In this document: positions 1-7,256 of the stretch, in pieces | How the letters are laid out: each line of letters opens with the position of its first letter | How positions within the stretch are numbered: position 1 is the first letter of the stretch | Assembly (NCBI GenBank): GCA_963595735.1 | Contig: CAVBJJ010000043.1 | Coordinates: 1 to 14,442 of the forward strand | Source of the DNA: CALWOS01 sp963595735 | GTDB lineage: Bacteria; Bacillota; Clostridia; Oscillospirales; Oscillospiraceae | Length of the DNA stretch: 14,442 nucleotides | Direction: 5' to 3' | Program-made: the position numbers and the translations under genes | Notes under the pieces: generated by a model | What the model was told of the DNA's origin: nothing | The model's database searches: none | Seen by the model: only the letters and a program-made list of their open reading frames with translations

Positions 1-15
1 GAGATAAACCGCCGC

Positions 16-142
16 GGAAAGCCCTTTTCTGGGCTTTCCCACAGTATTTTGGCTGTGCCAAAATACTCGGCGGATAAGCGAAGTCAAAAAAGTCTCAGAC
101 TTTTTTGACAAGCTGAGGAGAATCACCTGGCCGTGATTCTCC
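16..142. repeat. Four tandem perfect hairpins
   Basis: Four perfect inverted repeats lie end to end. Arms 16-24/31-39 (9 bp, GGAAAGCCC) have a 6-nt loop. Arms 43-53/57-67 (11 bp, AGTATTTTGGC) have a 3-nt loop. Arms 83-94/98-109 (12 bp, GTCAAAAAAGTC) have a 3-nt loop. Arms 117-126/133-142 (10 bp, GGAGAATCAC) have a 6-nt loop. Linkers are only 3, 15 and 7 nt. The block lies just past the 3' end of the minus-strand phosphofructokinase gene. No coding sequence is evident here. It could be a compound terminator, a mosaic palindromic repeat (REP/BIME-like or MITE-like), or a structured RNA. The left boundary may lie outside the window. Confidence 0.75.
83..109 (-). terminator. Probable A/T-tract terminator for pfp
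   Basis: This third hairpin has a GTC(T)/(A)GAC core flanked by A6 on one side and T6 on the other, so a transcript from either strand gives a stem followed by a U-run. It lies about 65 bp past the stop codon of the minus-strand phosphofructokinase gene and is its best terminator candidate. The neighbouring hairpins lack a comparable U tract; the 117-142 hairpin is followed only by CTTTT on the plus strand. Termination is inferred from shape only. Confidence 0.45.
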
Positions 143-173
143 CTTTTAGTATATATAGATGATGAAGAGAAAG

Positions 174-1415
174 CTATTTCGCCAGCACCTTTTTCAGCCG
201 GCAGTATCGGGGCAGGCTGTTTTCCGTAATACGCTCCGGTTCACCCTGGATCAGGGGAAGGGCGTAGTCGATGAATTCCCGGGTCACATGGTTGCCCTCC
301 GGGGTGATCCATGCGGCGGGGACTTTCTTTTCATAGTTGGCAACGGATTCCAGGGGCAGGAGCGTGGTCTTGCAGTGATAGACGCCGTCCTGCATCTCCC
401 GGGTGAATGCCAGCATTTTTCCGCTTTCACCGGCAACGGCGCACTCCACCGCAGCCTGACCGGCCAGAAATGCCTCGTCCAGGTCGGTTTTAGAGGCCAG
501 ATGCGCGCCGCAGCGCTGGAGCAGGCTCAGCTCAATGCCACGCACCTTCACACCCAGCCGGTCCTTGACCGCTGCGGCCAGCATGGCGGCCAGTCCGCCC
601 AGCTGCGCATGACCAAAGCCATCGGTCGCGGAGGTTTTTGCCTCGCTGACAAAACTGCCGTCGGCATAGTGAATACCTTCGGAGACGGCGACCAGCACGC
701 TGTTGTTCTCTTTGTAGATGCGTTCCACATCGGCAAAAAACTGTTCCATGTCGAAGTCTACCTCCGGCAGATACACCAGATCGGGACCGGCGCCCATGTA
801 GGAGGCCAACGCCGCAGCCCCGGCCAGCCAGCCGGCGTGACGCCCCATGATCTCCACAATGGTGATCTGCCCCTTGTCGTAAACCCGGGCGTCTTTGGAA
901 ATTTCCATACAGGAGGTGGCGATGTATTTTGCGGCGGAGCCGAAGCCGGGGCAATGGTCGGTGCCGAACAGGTCGTTGTCAATGGTCTTAGGAACGCCCA
1001 TGACCCGGCAGTCATAGCCCACCTGCTTCATGTAACGGCTGATTTTGTTGCAGGTGTCCATGGAGTCGTTTCCGCCATTGTAGAAGAAGTAGCGCACATC
1101 GTATTTCCGAAAAATCTCCAAAATGCGCTTGTAGTCCGTGTCATCCACTTCCGGATCTGCAATCTTGTAGCGGCAGGAGCCAAGCTCCGAGGAGGGCGTG
1201 TTCATCATCAGAGAAAGCTCGTAGGCATCTTCCTGCGCCATATCATAGAGCTTATCGTCCAGCACGCCGCGAATTCCGTGGGCAGCGCCGAGCACTCTGG
1301 TGATCGCAGGGCTTTCCAGAGCGGTTTTGATAACCCCGTAAGCGCTGGCATTGATAACGGCGGTGGGGCCGCCGGACTGCCCGATGATACAGGCGCCTTT
1401 GAGTTGGTTTGACAT
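174..1415 (-). CDS. pfp: PPi-type 6-phosphofructokinase
   Basis: A 413-aa phosphofructokinase that phosphorylates fructose 6-phosphate to fructose 1,6-bisphosphate in cytoplasmic glycolysis. Visible PFK motifs are the N-terminal GQSGGPT loop (residues 12-18), GGNDS (114-118), PKTIDND (142-148, catalytic Asp146) and MGRHAGW (190-196). In ATP-dependent enzymes these read GGDGS and PGTIDND. The Asp at the second variable position (residue 117) and the Lys of PKTIDND (residue 143) are the known marks of pyrophosphate-dependent enzymes, so PPi is the likely donor and the reaction is probably reversible. The frame is open upstream to about 1577, but I chose the ATG at 1415 because AGGAGG stands 9 bases before it and the protein then begins directly at the fold. 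A weak minus-strand promoter is possible (TTGGCA at 1552-1547, TATTTT at 1530-1525). It is divergent from the ATPase-like operon and appears monocistronic. Confidence 0.92.
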   Translation of the reverse strand: MSNQLKGACIIGQSGGPTAVINASAYGVIKTALESPAITRVLGAAHGIRGVLDDKLYDMAQEDAYELSLMMNTPSSELGSCRYKIADPEVDDTDYKRILEIFRKYDVRYFFYNGGNDSMDTCNKISRYMKQVGYDCRVMGVPKTIDNDLFGTDHCPGFGSAAKYIATSCMEISKDARVYDKGQITIVEIMGRHAGWLAGAAALASYMGAGPDLVYLPEVDFDMEQFFADVERIYKENNSVLVAVSEGIHYADGSFVSEAKTSATDGFGHAQLGGLAAMLAAAVKDRLGVKVRGIELSLLQRCGAHLASKTDLDEAFLAGQAAVECAVAGESGKMLAFTREMQDGVYHCKTTLLPLESVANYEKKVPAAWITPEGNHVTREFIDYALPLIQGEPERITENSLPRYCRLKKVLAK

Positions 1416-1504
1416 AATGGGTGACCTCCTGTGTTCTTTTTTCTTGAAAATCGCCAAAGAAGAAAAAATATTTGCCGAACCGGCGGCTTGTGCAAGAAAA
1501 TACC

Positions 1505-1534
1505 TTGACAAAGCACGGGCAGACAAAATAATAT
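1505..1534 (+). promoter_or_regulatory. Candidate promoter of ATPase-like/TCS operon
   Basis: A consensus -35 TTGACA (1505-1510) is followed after 18 bp by TAATAT (1529-1534, 4 of 6 matches) in an AT-rich patch. It would give a leader of roughly 150 nt before the start at 1689. It overlaps a weaker minus-strand candidate for pfp, so the two units may share a divergent promoter region. The rest of the 1416-1688 gap holds no gene or strong hairpin that I can see. Confidence 0.4.
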
Positions 1535-1688
1535 ATAAAGTGATATTGCCAAAAAACAATGGTTTGGAATCCCTCACAGTATACAGGAATTACCGGAAAA
1601 ATTCAATCTGTTCCACACAGATTTTATCGATTTGCAGCCTTTCTTTGGCCACATCCGGCAAAGCACAGGCGAGATAAGGAGAAATATC

Positions 1689-3698
1689 ATGAATATTCTG
1701 CAAAAAGGGAAAGACCTGCTGCACGCAACTACCCCGCGCGCGGCAGATATTGTCGGTTCGGAAACAGAGAGCAGAAAAGAAACGCCGGAGGAGACCGAAA
1801 TCCCCAAGCCTCTTGGCGCTGCCATGGCGCTGCGGCTGCTTGCAGCGGCGGTGCTGCTTGCGGTCGCGTTTCTGATCCCCGCCATGCCCACAGTGGGAAG
1901 CTGGCTGGTGGCCATTGTGGCGGCGGTGTGCGGCGGCTTCGAGGTATATCGGGCGGCGGTACGGCAGCTTTGCACCCGCCGGGTGAACGCCCAGGTGCTG
2001 TTTATGATCGCCTCGGTGCTGCTGTTCTGCATTGCCAGACCGGCGGAGGGCGCCGGTGTGATTTTGCTGCTGGTGATCGGCAAGGCCATTTTGCAGATCG
2101 CCCGGGAGCATAGCCGGAATCTGGTTCTCAGCATGGCGGATGTCCGCCCGGAGTATGCCCTGCTGTATCGGGAGGACGGCACGACCAGCCAGTTGTCTCC
2201 GGCGGAGGTGCAGCCCGGCCAGCTGATTTTTGTGCCTCATGGCGAGCTGGTTCCTCTGGATTGCCGGACGCAGGCGCAGGATGTGGCGCTGGAGCTGTCT
2301 GCCTACACCGGCAGCACGGAGGCCGAGCGGGTGCAGGCCGGAGGAGAGATCCCCGCCGGCGCACGCAACATCGGGCAAGATTTTATCGCAGAAGTGATAA
2401 GAGACGAAGGGAATTCTGCCGCCTGCGTTTGGATGCATACTCTGGAAAACAGTGATGCGTGTCAGGATACCCAGGTCGCCGCTCTGGAGCGCCGCTGGGA
2501 TCGGGTCACGCTGGTCGCCGGCATTGCGGCGGCAGTGGTGCTTGTGGTTTGCCTTGCCACAGGGCAGGGGGGAAGAGAGTCCATTGGGCGCGCGGTAACG
2601 CTTTTGGCGCTTTCCGGCCCCTTTACTGCCCTGGCGGCGGTGCCCATGTTCCGTTTTGCCGGAGCGGCGGGAATAGCCGGCCGCGGTAGCCTGCTGCACC
2701 AGGTTCCGGGCCTGGACAAGCTTTGCCGGGTGCGCGCTGTTGCTTTTGACAAAAACGGAACGCTGACCACCGGTTCCCTGCGGGTGACGGCGGTCAAGTC
2801 GGAGCAGATGGAAAGCGAAATGTTCCTGCGAATCGCGGCGGCGGTGGAGGGGGACAGCAACCATCCCATCGCCCAGGCGCTGCGGACGGCGGCCGGTGCG
2901 GCGCAGGAGGCGGCAGTGCAGCCCCAGGAGCAGCGCTTTGTGCCGGGCTGCGGCGTTGCGGCCAAGCTCAACGGCGTGTATGTGACGCTGGGCAGCTATC
3001 AGTGGATGGAGCAGCTGCACATTCAGGGGCTGCGGAAGCCCGGCCCCAATAAGGCGGTCTATATGGCTGTGCAGGGGAAATATGCCGGCTGCGCCGAGCT
3101 GGGCGAGACCATTCGCCCGGACGCGGCGGAAGCGATCTATACGCTGGATGGCCTGGGCTGCGATCGCGTTGCCATGCTCTCCAGCGACACACCGGAGAAC
3201 TGTGCAGGTCTGGCAAAGTCACTGGGCATTTCGGAGTATTACGCGGCCTGCCAGCCGGAGGAAAAACAGGTGCGTCTGCACCAGATGCAGGAGGATCTCG
3301 GCCCGCGCGGCGGCAGTGTGTTGTATGTAACAAGCAGCAGCTTTGCCGAGTTCACCGGTCGGGTTGCCAGTCTGGAAATGGAGCTGGCTATGCCGAATGG
3401 CGACAGCGCCGGGGCAGATATCTGGTCTGTGGAGAAAAAACTGGGACAGATTCCGTTTTTGGTGCAAACTGCCCGCAGTATTCGCCGGCAGGTCAAGCTG
3501 GGATTTTTGGCGGTTTGTGCCGTCAAGCTGCTGTTTATCATTTTGACAATCGTGGGCTTTGTTCCCGCGTGGGCAGCGGTGATCGCCGATTTTGCGGCAG
3601 GTTTTGCCGTGACGCTGTACAGCGTCCACGCCTATGAGCTGTCCGGAAGACCCGGCAAGCGCCGGGGCGAGGAAAAGGCGGCTGCGGCGGAACTGTAA
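1689..3698 (+). CDS. P-type ATPase-like protein with degenerate catalytic motifs
   Basis: A 669-aa membrane protein with P1B-ATPase layout. About eight hydrophobic segments fall near residues 46-64, 70-92, 101-116, 119-137, 273-291, 302-324, 604-624 and 626-648. An actuator-like domain precedes and a P/N-like domain follows the fifth and sixth. The phosphorylation loop reads DKNGTLT (Asp354; family DKTGTLT), and the N-domain HP is present (His392-Pro393). Other hallmarks are lost: TGES is TGST (207-210), the metal-binding CPC is replaced by SGP (309-311), TGD is SSD (498-500), and GDGxND is missing (VLYVTSSSF at 544-552 stands there). The last membrane pair keeps Lys613 and Asp634, as in Zn/Cd/Pb exporters of the ZntA/CadA group, which points to its ancestry. 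The start is set by AAGGAG upstream of 1689. The frame is intact over its full length, so this looks like a pseudoenzyme, not a decaying gene. It is 44 bp upstream of a response regulator on the same strand. Active metal transport seems unlikely. Confidence 0.8.
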   Translation: MNILQKGKDLLHATTPRAADIVGSETESRKETPEETEIPKPLGAAMALRLLAAAVLLAVAFLIPAMPTVGSWLVAIVAAVCGGFEVYRAAVRQLCTRRVNAQVLFMIASVLLFCIARPAEGAGVILLLVIGKAILQIAREHSRNLVLSMADVRPEYALLYREDGTTSQLSPAEVQPGQLIFVPHGELVPLDCRTQAQDVALELSAYTGSTEAERVQAGGEIPAGARNIGQDFIAEVIRDEGNSAACVWMHTLENSDACQDTQVAALERRWDRVTLVAGIAAAVVLVVCLATGQGGRESIGRAVTLLALSGPFTALAAVPMFRFAGAAGIAGRGSLLHQVPGLDKLCRVRAVAFDKNGTLTTGSLRVTAVKSEQMESEMFLRIAAAVEGDSNHPIAQALRTAAGAAQEAAVQPQEQRFVPGCGVAAKLNGVYVTLGSYQWMEQLHIQGLRKPGPNKAVYMAVQGKYAGCAELGETIRPDAAEAIYTLDGLGCDRVAMLSSDTPENCAGLAKSLGISEYYAACQPEEKQVRLHQMQEDLGPRGGSVLYVTSSSFAEFTGRVASLEMELAMPNGDSAGADIWSVEKKLGQIPFLVQTARSIRRQVKLGFLAVCAVKLLFIILTIVGFVPAWAAVIADFAAGFAVTLYSVHAYELSGRPGKRRGEEKAAAAEL

Positions 3699-3742
3699 CA
3701 AGGCTGCGAGGCAAGCGCCGGCGGAACAGGAGTTGAGAGATC

Positions 3743-4429
3743 ATGGCTGTGATATATGTAGTAGAGGATGACGCCAGCATTCGGGAACTGATGCTGTATA
3801 CCCTGCACCGGGCGGGGTATACAGCGGCTGGCTTTGCGGACGCCGCGCAGTTTCGCCAGGCATTTCAGCCGGAAATGGCTCGCGCGGTGCTGCTGGATAT
3901 CATGCTGCCGGGAGAAAGCGGACTGCAGCTTCTCTCCTGGCTGCGGCAGGAGCAGGCGTGCCGGAAGCTGCCGGTGCTGCTGCTCACCGCGCTGGACAGC
4001 GAGCGGGATACCGTGCGCGGACTGGATCTGGGTGCGGATGATTATATCACAAAGCCGGTGGGCATGATGGAGCTCCTGGCCAGACTTCGGGCGGCGCTGC
4101 GCCGTGTGGAGGAGGATGGCCAGACCGGGCTGTTGTCCTATGGGCCAATCTGCCTGGATGAGCAGCGCCACCAGACCACAGTGGACGGTGCGCCGGTCGC
4201 GCTGACGGCAAAGGAATATGCGTTGCTGCGCTGTCTGATGCAGCGCGGCGGGGCGGTTCTCAGCCGGGAGGAGCTTTTGCAGCGTGTTTGGGGCGTGCGC
4301 GGAGATTTGGAATTGGAAACCCGAACGGTGGATGTTCATATCCGGACCCTGCGCCGCAAGCTGGGTACTGCCGGCGCGTATATCGAAACGGTGCGCGGCG
4401 TGGGATATCGCATGGGGATGCCGCAATGA
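3743..4429 (+). CDS. OmpR/PhoB-family response regulator
   Basis: A 228-aa cytoplasmic two-component regulator. The receiver domain (about 1-120) has the acidic pair Glu8-Asp9-Asp10, phospho-acceptor Asp52 in LLDIMLPGESG, Thr82 and Lys104-Pro105. The winged-helix DNA-binding domain (about 130-225) shows the expected LTAKEYALLRCL, TVDVHIRTLRRKLG and VRGVGYRM motifs. AGGAG about 10 bases upstream supports the start. Its stop codon overlaps the start of the histidine kinase gene (ATGA), so the two are probably translationally coupled partners. It follows the P-type-ATPase-like gene after 44 bp with no visible terminator. Domain organisation resembles PhoB, but no phosphate genes are nearby, so the signal and target genes are unknown. 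Confidence 0.93.
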   Translation: MAVIYVVEDDASIRELMLYTLHRAGYTAAGFADAAQFRQAFQPEMARAVLLDIMLPGESGLQLLSWLRQEQACRKLPVLLLTALDSERDTVRGLDLGADDYITKPVGMMELLARLRAALRRVEEDGQTGLLSYGPICLDEQRHQTTVDGAPVALTAKEYALLRCLMQRGGAVLSREELLQRVWGVRGDLELETRTVDVHIRTLRRKLGTAGAYIETVRGVGYRMGMPQ

Positions 4430-5754
4430 GAAAACGCAGCGTGTTGTATTTTACCCTGTTTGCCGCAGTGGAGGCAGGGTTCTTTTTGTTTTTTCTCTTG
4501 CTGGCCATGTACCAGGAAGATGCCGCGGCGCTGTGGCAAAACGCCCCCGGTGTTTATATGCTGTATTGTCTGCTTTGCTGCGGTATTGCTGCGGCGGTAT
4601 GCAGCTTTCTTTTCTCCGCACGCCTGGTCGCGCCTCTGTCGGATATGGAAAAACTCTCCGAATACCCGGAGCTGCAGCCGTTGCTGCGCCGCCTGGCGGT
4701 CCACCGCAGCGGAGAGCGCCATAATATGGCGGAGGCAGAGAAAAAAGACAGCAGTCTGCGCCTGATCATGGAAAATATCAGCGAGGGACTGGTTATTATG
4801 GACGGCGCCGGCGTGGTGCTGAATATGAACAAGGGGGCGGAACGGCTGCTGCTGCCGCCGGGACAGTCGGGGATCGGGAAACAGATGTTTGCCTTTTGCC
4901 GGAACAGCGCCTTGCAGGCGGCGGTGCATATGGCGATCGGCGGCGTGGGTGATGAAGCTCGGTTTCAGTTGCAGGATCGGGCGATCCACGCCATTGCCAA
5001 CCCGGTGGTCACGGCCTCCGGCAGCAAGGGCGTTGTGCTGTTCCTGCTGGACATCACCCGGGAATACGCAGCGGAGCAGATGCGCCGGGAGTTTTCCGCC
5101 AATGTGTCCCACGAGCTGAAAACGCCCCTGACCTCGATCTCCGGCTATGCGGAGCTGATGGAAAACGGGATGGTCGCGCCGGAGGATGTGGCGCGCTTTG
5201 CGGGGAATATCCACCGTGAATCCCAGCGGATGCTGGCGCTGATCAATGACATCATCCGCTTGTCCCGCCTGGACGAGGGGGAGATAGAGAACGCCTTTCA
5301 GGAGGTGGAGCTGTTGGAGCTGGCGGAGCTGGTGGTTCTGCGGTTGCAAAAGAAAGCGGAAAACCGACGGATCGCACTTCGCGCCACAGGCGAGGCGGCA
5401 ACGATTTTGGGCGAACCGGGCTTGCTGGAGGAGATGTTCTTCAACCTCTGCGACAATGCAATCATCTATAATCGCCCCGGCGGCTGGGCGGAGATCTCGG
5501 TGCATCCGGAGGGGAACGAAGTGGTCGTCACGGTGCAGGATAATGGAATCGGTATCCCCCATGAGCACCAGCCTCGGGTATTTGAGCGGTTTTACCGGGT
5601 GGATAAAAGTCATTCCCGGCAAACCGGCGGCACAGGCCTGGGCTTGAGCATTGTCAAACACGGTGCAGCGCTCCATCAGGCGTCGCTGCAGTTGGAAAGC
5701 CAGGTGGGAAAGGGAACGAAAATCTCTGTCCGATTTGGGAAAAATGTAGACTAA
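4426..5754 (+). CDS. PAS-domain sensor histidine kinase (PhoR-like)
   Basis: A 442-aa membrane kinase. Two hydrophobic segments (about 7-28 and 43-65) enclose an outside loop of only about 15 residues, so an extracellular ligand domain is absent. A PAS-like region follows (about 110-212). The HisKA domain has phospho-acceptor His229 in FSANVSHELKTPL. The ATPase domain has the N box (Asn340-Asn344, FFNLCDNA), G1 DNGIG (372-376), the FERFYR F box (386-391) and G2 GGTGLGLSIV (401-410). The order matches PhoR/WalK-type kinases. The start at 4426 overlaps the response regulator stop; the frame is open further upstream, but only inside the regulator gene. With so small an external loop, it more likely senses the membrane, a partner protein or an internal signal via PAS. 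The co-encoded ATPase-like protein is a candidate partner (inference). Confidence 0.93.
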   Translation: MRKRSVLYFTLFAAVEAGFFLFFLLLAMYQEDAAALWQNAPGVYMLYCLLCCGIAAAVCSFLFSARLVAPLSDMEKLSEYPELQPLLRRLAVHRSGERHNMAEAEKKDSSLRLIMENISEGLVIMDGAGVVLNMNKGAERLLLPPGQSGIGKQMFAFCRNSALQAAVHMAIGGVGDEARFQLQDRAIHAIANPVVTASGSKGVVLFLLDITREYAAEQMRREFSANVSHELKTPLTSISGYAELMENGMVAPEDVARFAGNIHRESQRMLALINDIIRLSRLDEGEIENAFQEVELLELAELVVLRLQKKAENRRIALRATGEAATILGEPGLLEEMFFNLCDNAIIYNRPGGWAEISVHPEGNEVVVTVQDNGIGIPHEHQPRVFERFYRVDKSHSRQTGGTGLGLSIVKHGAALHQASLQLESQVGKGTKISVRFGKNVD

Positions 5755-5792
5755 GGCTTTGCAAAAAACCAGGGTTTCTGTAGGATTACCAG

Positions 5793-5821
5793 TTGCATTT
5801 AGCTATTTAGTCTGTTAAAAT
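5793..5821 (+). promoter_or_regulatory. Candidate lysA promoter
   Basis: TTGCAT (5793-5798) and TAAAAT (5816-5821) are separated by 17 bp, with a TGT just before the -10 hexamer (extended -10). Transcription would start near 5828, about 70 nt before the lysA start. No convincing terminator separates the upstream kinase gene from lysA, so some read-through is possible. Confidence 0.5.
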
Positions 5822-5864
5822 ATCGAAGTAAAAAATCAAGAGCATTGCAGCACGCGAAGCATTT

Positions 5865-5880
5865 GCGTTGTATACAATGC
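5865..5880. promoter_or_regulatory. Palindromic operator-like site before lysA
   Basis: GCGTTGTATACAATGC is a 16-bp palindrome with one imperfect pair; its inner TTGTATACAA (5868-5877) is perfect. It lies between the candidate promoter and the lysA start, in the mRNA leader, where a bound repressor could block elongation. The GT...AC symmetry resembles operators of GntR-type regulators. That assignment is inference, and no such regulator is in the window. Confidence 0.35.
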
Positions 5881-5899
5881 ATGAAAGGACGATAGCAGG

Positions 5900-7141
5900 A
5901 TGAAAACGCCGTTTGTTACCTTGGAGCAGCTGCAGGAGTTCTCCAAAAAATTTCCGACGCCGTATCATATCTATGACGAGAAAGCAATTCGTGAAAATGC
6001 AAGAAGACTGAAGCAGGCGTTTTCCTGGAATCCCGGCTATAAGGAATTCTTTGCAGTCAAGGCGACCCCCAATCCCACGCTGATGCAGATCCTGCATGAG
6101 GAGGGCTGCGGCATGGACTGCTCCTCGCTCACGGAGTTGATGCTGTGCCAGCGCGTGGGGATCACCGGGGAGGAAATCATGTTTTCTTCCAATGCCACGC
6201 CGGAAGAGGATTATAAAAAATGCATCGAATTGGGCGGCACCATCAATTTGGACGATATTACCCATATCGAATTTCTGGACAAACTGATTGGGAAGTTCCC
6301 GGAGCGCATGAGCTGTCGGTTTAACCCCGGCGGGGAATTCACCATTTCCAACCAGATCATGGACACCCCGGGCGAGGCAAAATACGGCATGACCAAGCCG
6401 CAGATGTTCGAGGCCTTCCGGATGCTCAAGGCGCGCGGCGTGAAAGAATTCGGTATTCATGCCTTTTTGGCCTCAAACAATATCACCAATGACTACTATC
6501 CCACGCTGGCCGGTCAGCTGTTCGAGCTGGCTGTGGAGCTGCAGAAGGAAGTGGGCGTCAAGATCGCCTTCATCAATCTTTCCGGCGGCATCGGAATTCC
6601 GTATCGCCCGGAGCAGCCCCCTGTGGACATTCTGGAGGTTGGCGACAAAGTGCGCCAGGTTTATGAAAAGGTGCTCACCCCGGCCGGTATGGGCGATGTG
6701 GCGATTTATACGGAGCTGGGACGGTATATGCTTGGCCCCTATGGTCTGCTGGTCACCCGCTGCATCCATCAAAAGCACACCCATAAGGAATATCTTGGCA
6801 TGGATGCCTGCGCCTGCAACCTGATGCGGCCTGCCATGTATGGCGCCTATCATCACATCACGGTCATGGGAAAGGAAAACGCTCCCTGCGACCATAAGTA
6901 CGATGTCACCGGCGGCTTGTGCGAGAATAACGACAAGTTTGCGGTGGATCGTATGCTGCCGGAAGTGGAGATCGGAGATTTCCTGGTCATCCACGACACC
7001 GGCGCACACGGACACTCTATGGGCTACAACTACAATGGCAAGCTGCGCTCTGCGGAGGTGCTCCTGTGCGAGGACGGCAGCGCAAAGCTGATTCGCCGTG
7101 CGGAAACGCCGGAGGACTATTTCGCTACCCTGGACTTCTAA
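5900..7141 (+). CDS. lysA: Diaminopimelate decarboxylase
   Basis: A 413-aa fold-type III PLP decarboxylase that converts meso-diaminopimelate to lysine in the last step of lysine synthesis, in the cytoplasm. The N-terminal TIM-barrel domain has the PLP lysine in FFAVKATPNP (Lys54), GIHAFLASN, and the phosphate-binding SGGIGIPY loop. The C-terminal beta domain has GGLCENND (Cys341, contributed across the dimer) and DTGAHGHSMGYNYN. Family members usually show EPGR in the substrate region; here it is ELGR (ELGRYMLGPYG), a variant I recall from clostridial LysA proteins. Length is normal. AAGGA about 11 bases upstream supports the start. Other PLP decarboxylases of this fold, such as ornithine or carboxynorspermidine enzymes, are less likely given the CENND motif. 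The gene has its own promoter candidate and terminator. Confidence 0.9.
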   Translation: MKTPFVTLEQLQEFSKKFPTPYHIYDEKAIRENARRLKQAFSWNPGYKEFFAVKATPNPTLMQILHEEGCGMDCSSLTELMLCQRVGITGEEIMFSSNATPEEDYKKCIELGGTINLDDITHIEFLDKLIGKFPERMSCRFNPGGEFTISNQIMDTPGEAKYGMTKPQMFEAFRMLKARGVKEFGIHAFLASNNITNDYYPTLAGQLFELAVELQKEVGVKIAFINLSGGIGIPYRPEQPPVDILEVGDKVRQVYEKVLTPAGMGDVAIYTELGRYMLGPYGLLVTRCIHQKHTHKEYLGMDACACNLMRPAMYGAYHHITVMGKENAPCDHKYDVTGGLCENNDKFAVDRMLPEVEIGDFLVIHDTGAHGHSMGYNYNGKLRSAEVLLCEDGSAKLIRRAETPEDYFATLDF

Positions 7142-7160
7142 ATTTTTTATCTGCTCTTTC

Positions 7161-7200
7161 AAAAGGTCGCTGCCGGAAACGCCGGACAGCGACCTTTTTT
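7161..7200 (+). terminator. Strong intrinsic terminator of lysA
   Basis: GGTCGCTG (7165-7172) pairs with CAGCGACC (7187-7194), with an inner CCGG/CCGG stem and a single bulge, flanked by AAAA on the left and TTTTTT on the right (7195-7200). This is a classic Rho-independent terminator about 20 bp after the lysA stop. Confidence 0.9.
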
Positions 7201-7209
7201 ACGGATTCT

Positions 7210-7237
7210 TTGCAAATTCCCAAAAGTTTGTTATACT
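7210..7237 (+). promoter_or_regulatory. Promoter of GTPase-NYN fusion gene, very short leader
   Basis: TTGCAA (7210-7215) and TATACT (7232-7237) are separated by 16 bp, and TGT before the -10 makes an extended -10 element. Transcription should begin near 7244, giving a leader of only about 13 nt that starts in or beside the ribosome binding site (GAGGTG, 7244-7249). Confidence 0.65.
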
Positions 7238-7256
7238 GTAAGCGAGGTGAAATAAA

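Noticed and set aside
159..1412. Long plus-strand open frame of 417 codons opposite the phosphofructokinase gene
   Set aside because: It mirrors a gene with clear PFK motifs, lacks a ribosome binding site and recognisable domains, and is a by-product of GC-rich codon use.
174..1415. GGNDS in the phosphofructokinase as an active-site defect
   Set aside because: Asn at the first position recurs, as I recall, in a PPi-PFK clade, and the diagnostic Asp and the PKTIDND motif are intact.
1590..3020. 476-codon minus-strand open frame opposite the ATPase-like gene
   Set aside because: Arg/His/Gln-rich with no fold signature; the plus strand shows membrane segments and P-type ATPase motifs.
4336..5676. 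446-codon minus-strand open frame opposite the histidine kinase
   Set aside because: The plus strand has full HisKA/HATPase motifs; the antisense product is His/Gln-rich low-complexity sequence typical of a shadow.
5755..5792. Possible terminator AAACC/GGTTT after the histidine kinase gene
   Set aside because: A five-pair stem with almost no loop and no U tract is too weak to call.
5881..5895. Four-codon open frame (Met-Lys-Gly-Arg-stop) just before lysA
   Set aside because: It overlaps the lysA ribosome binding region; too short to distinguish from chance.
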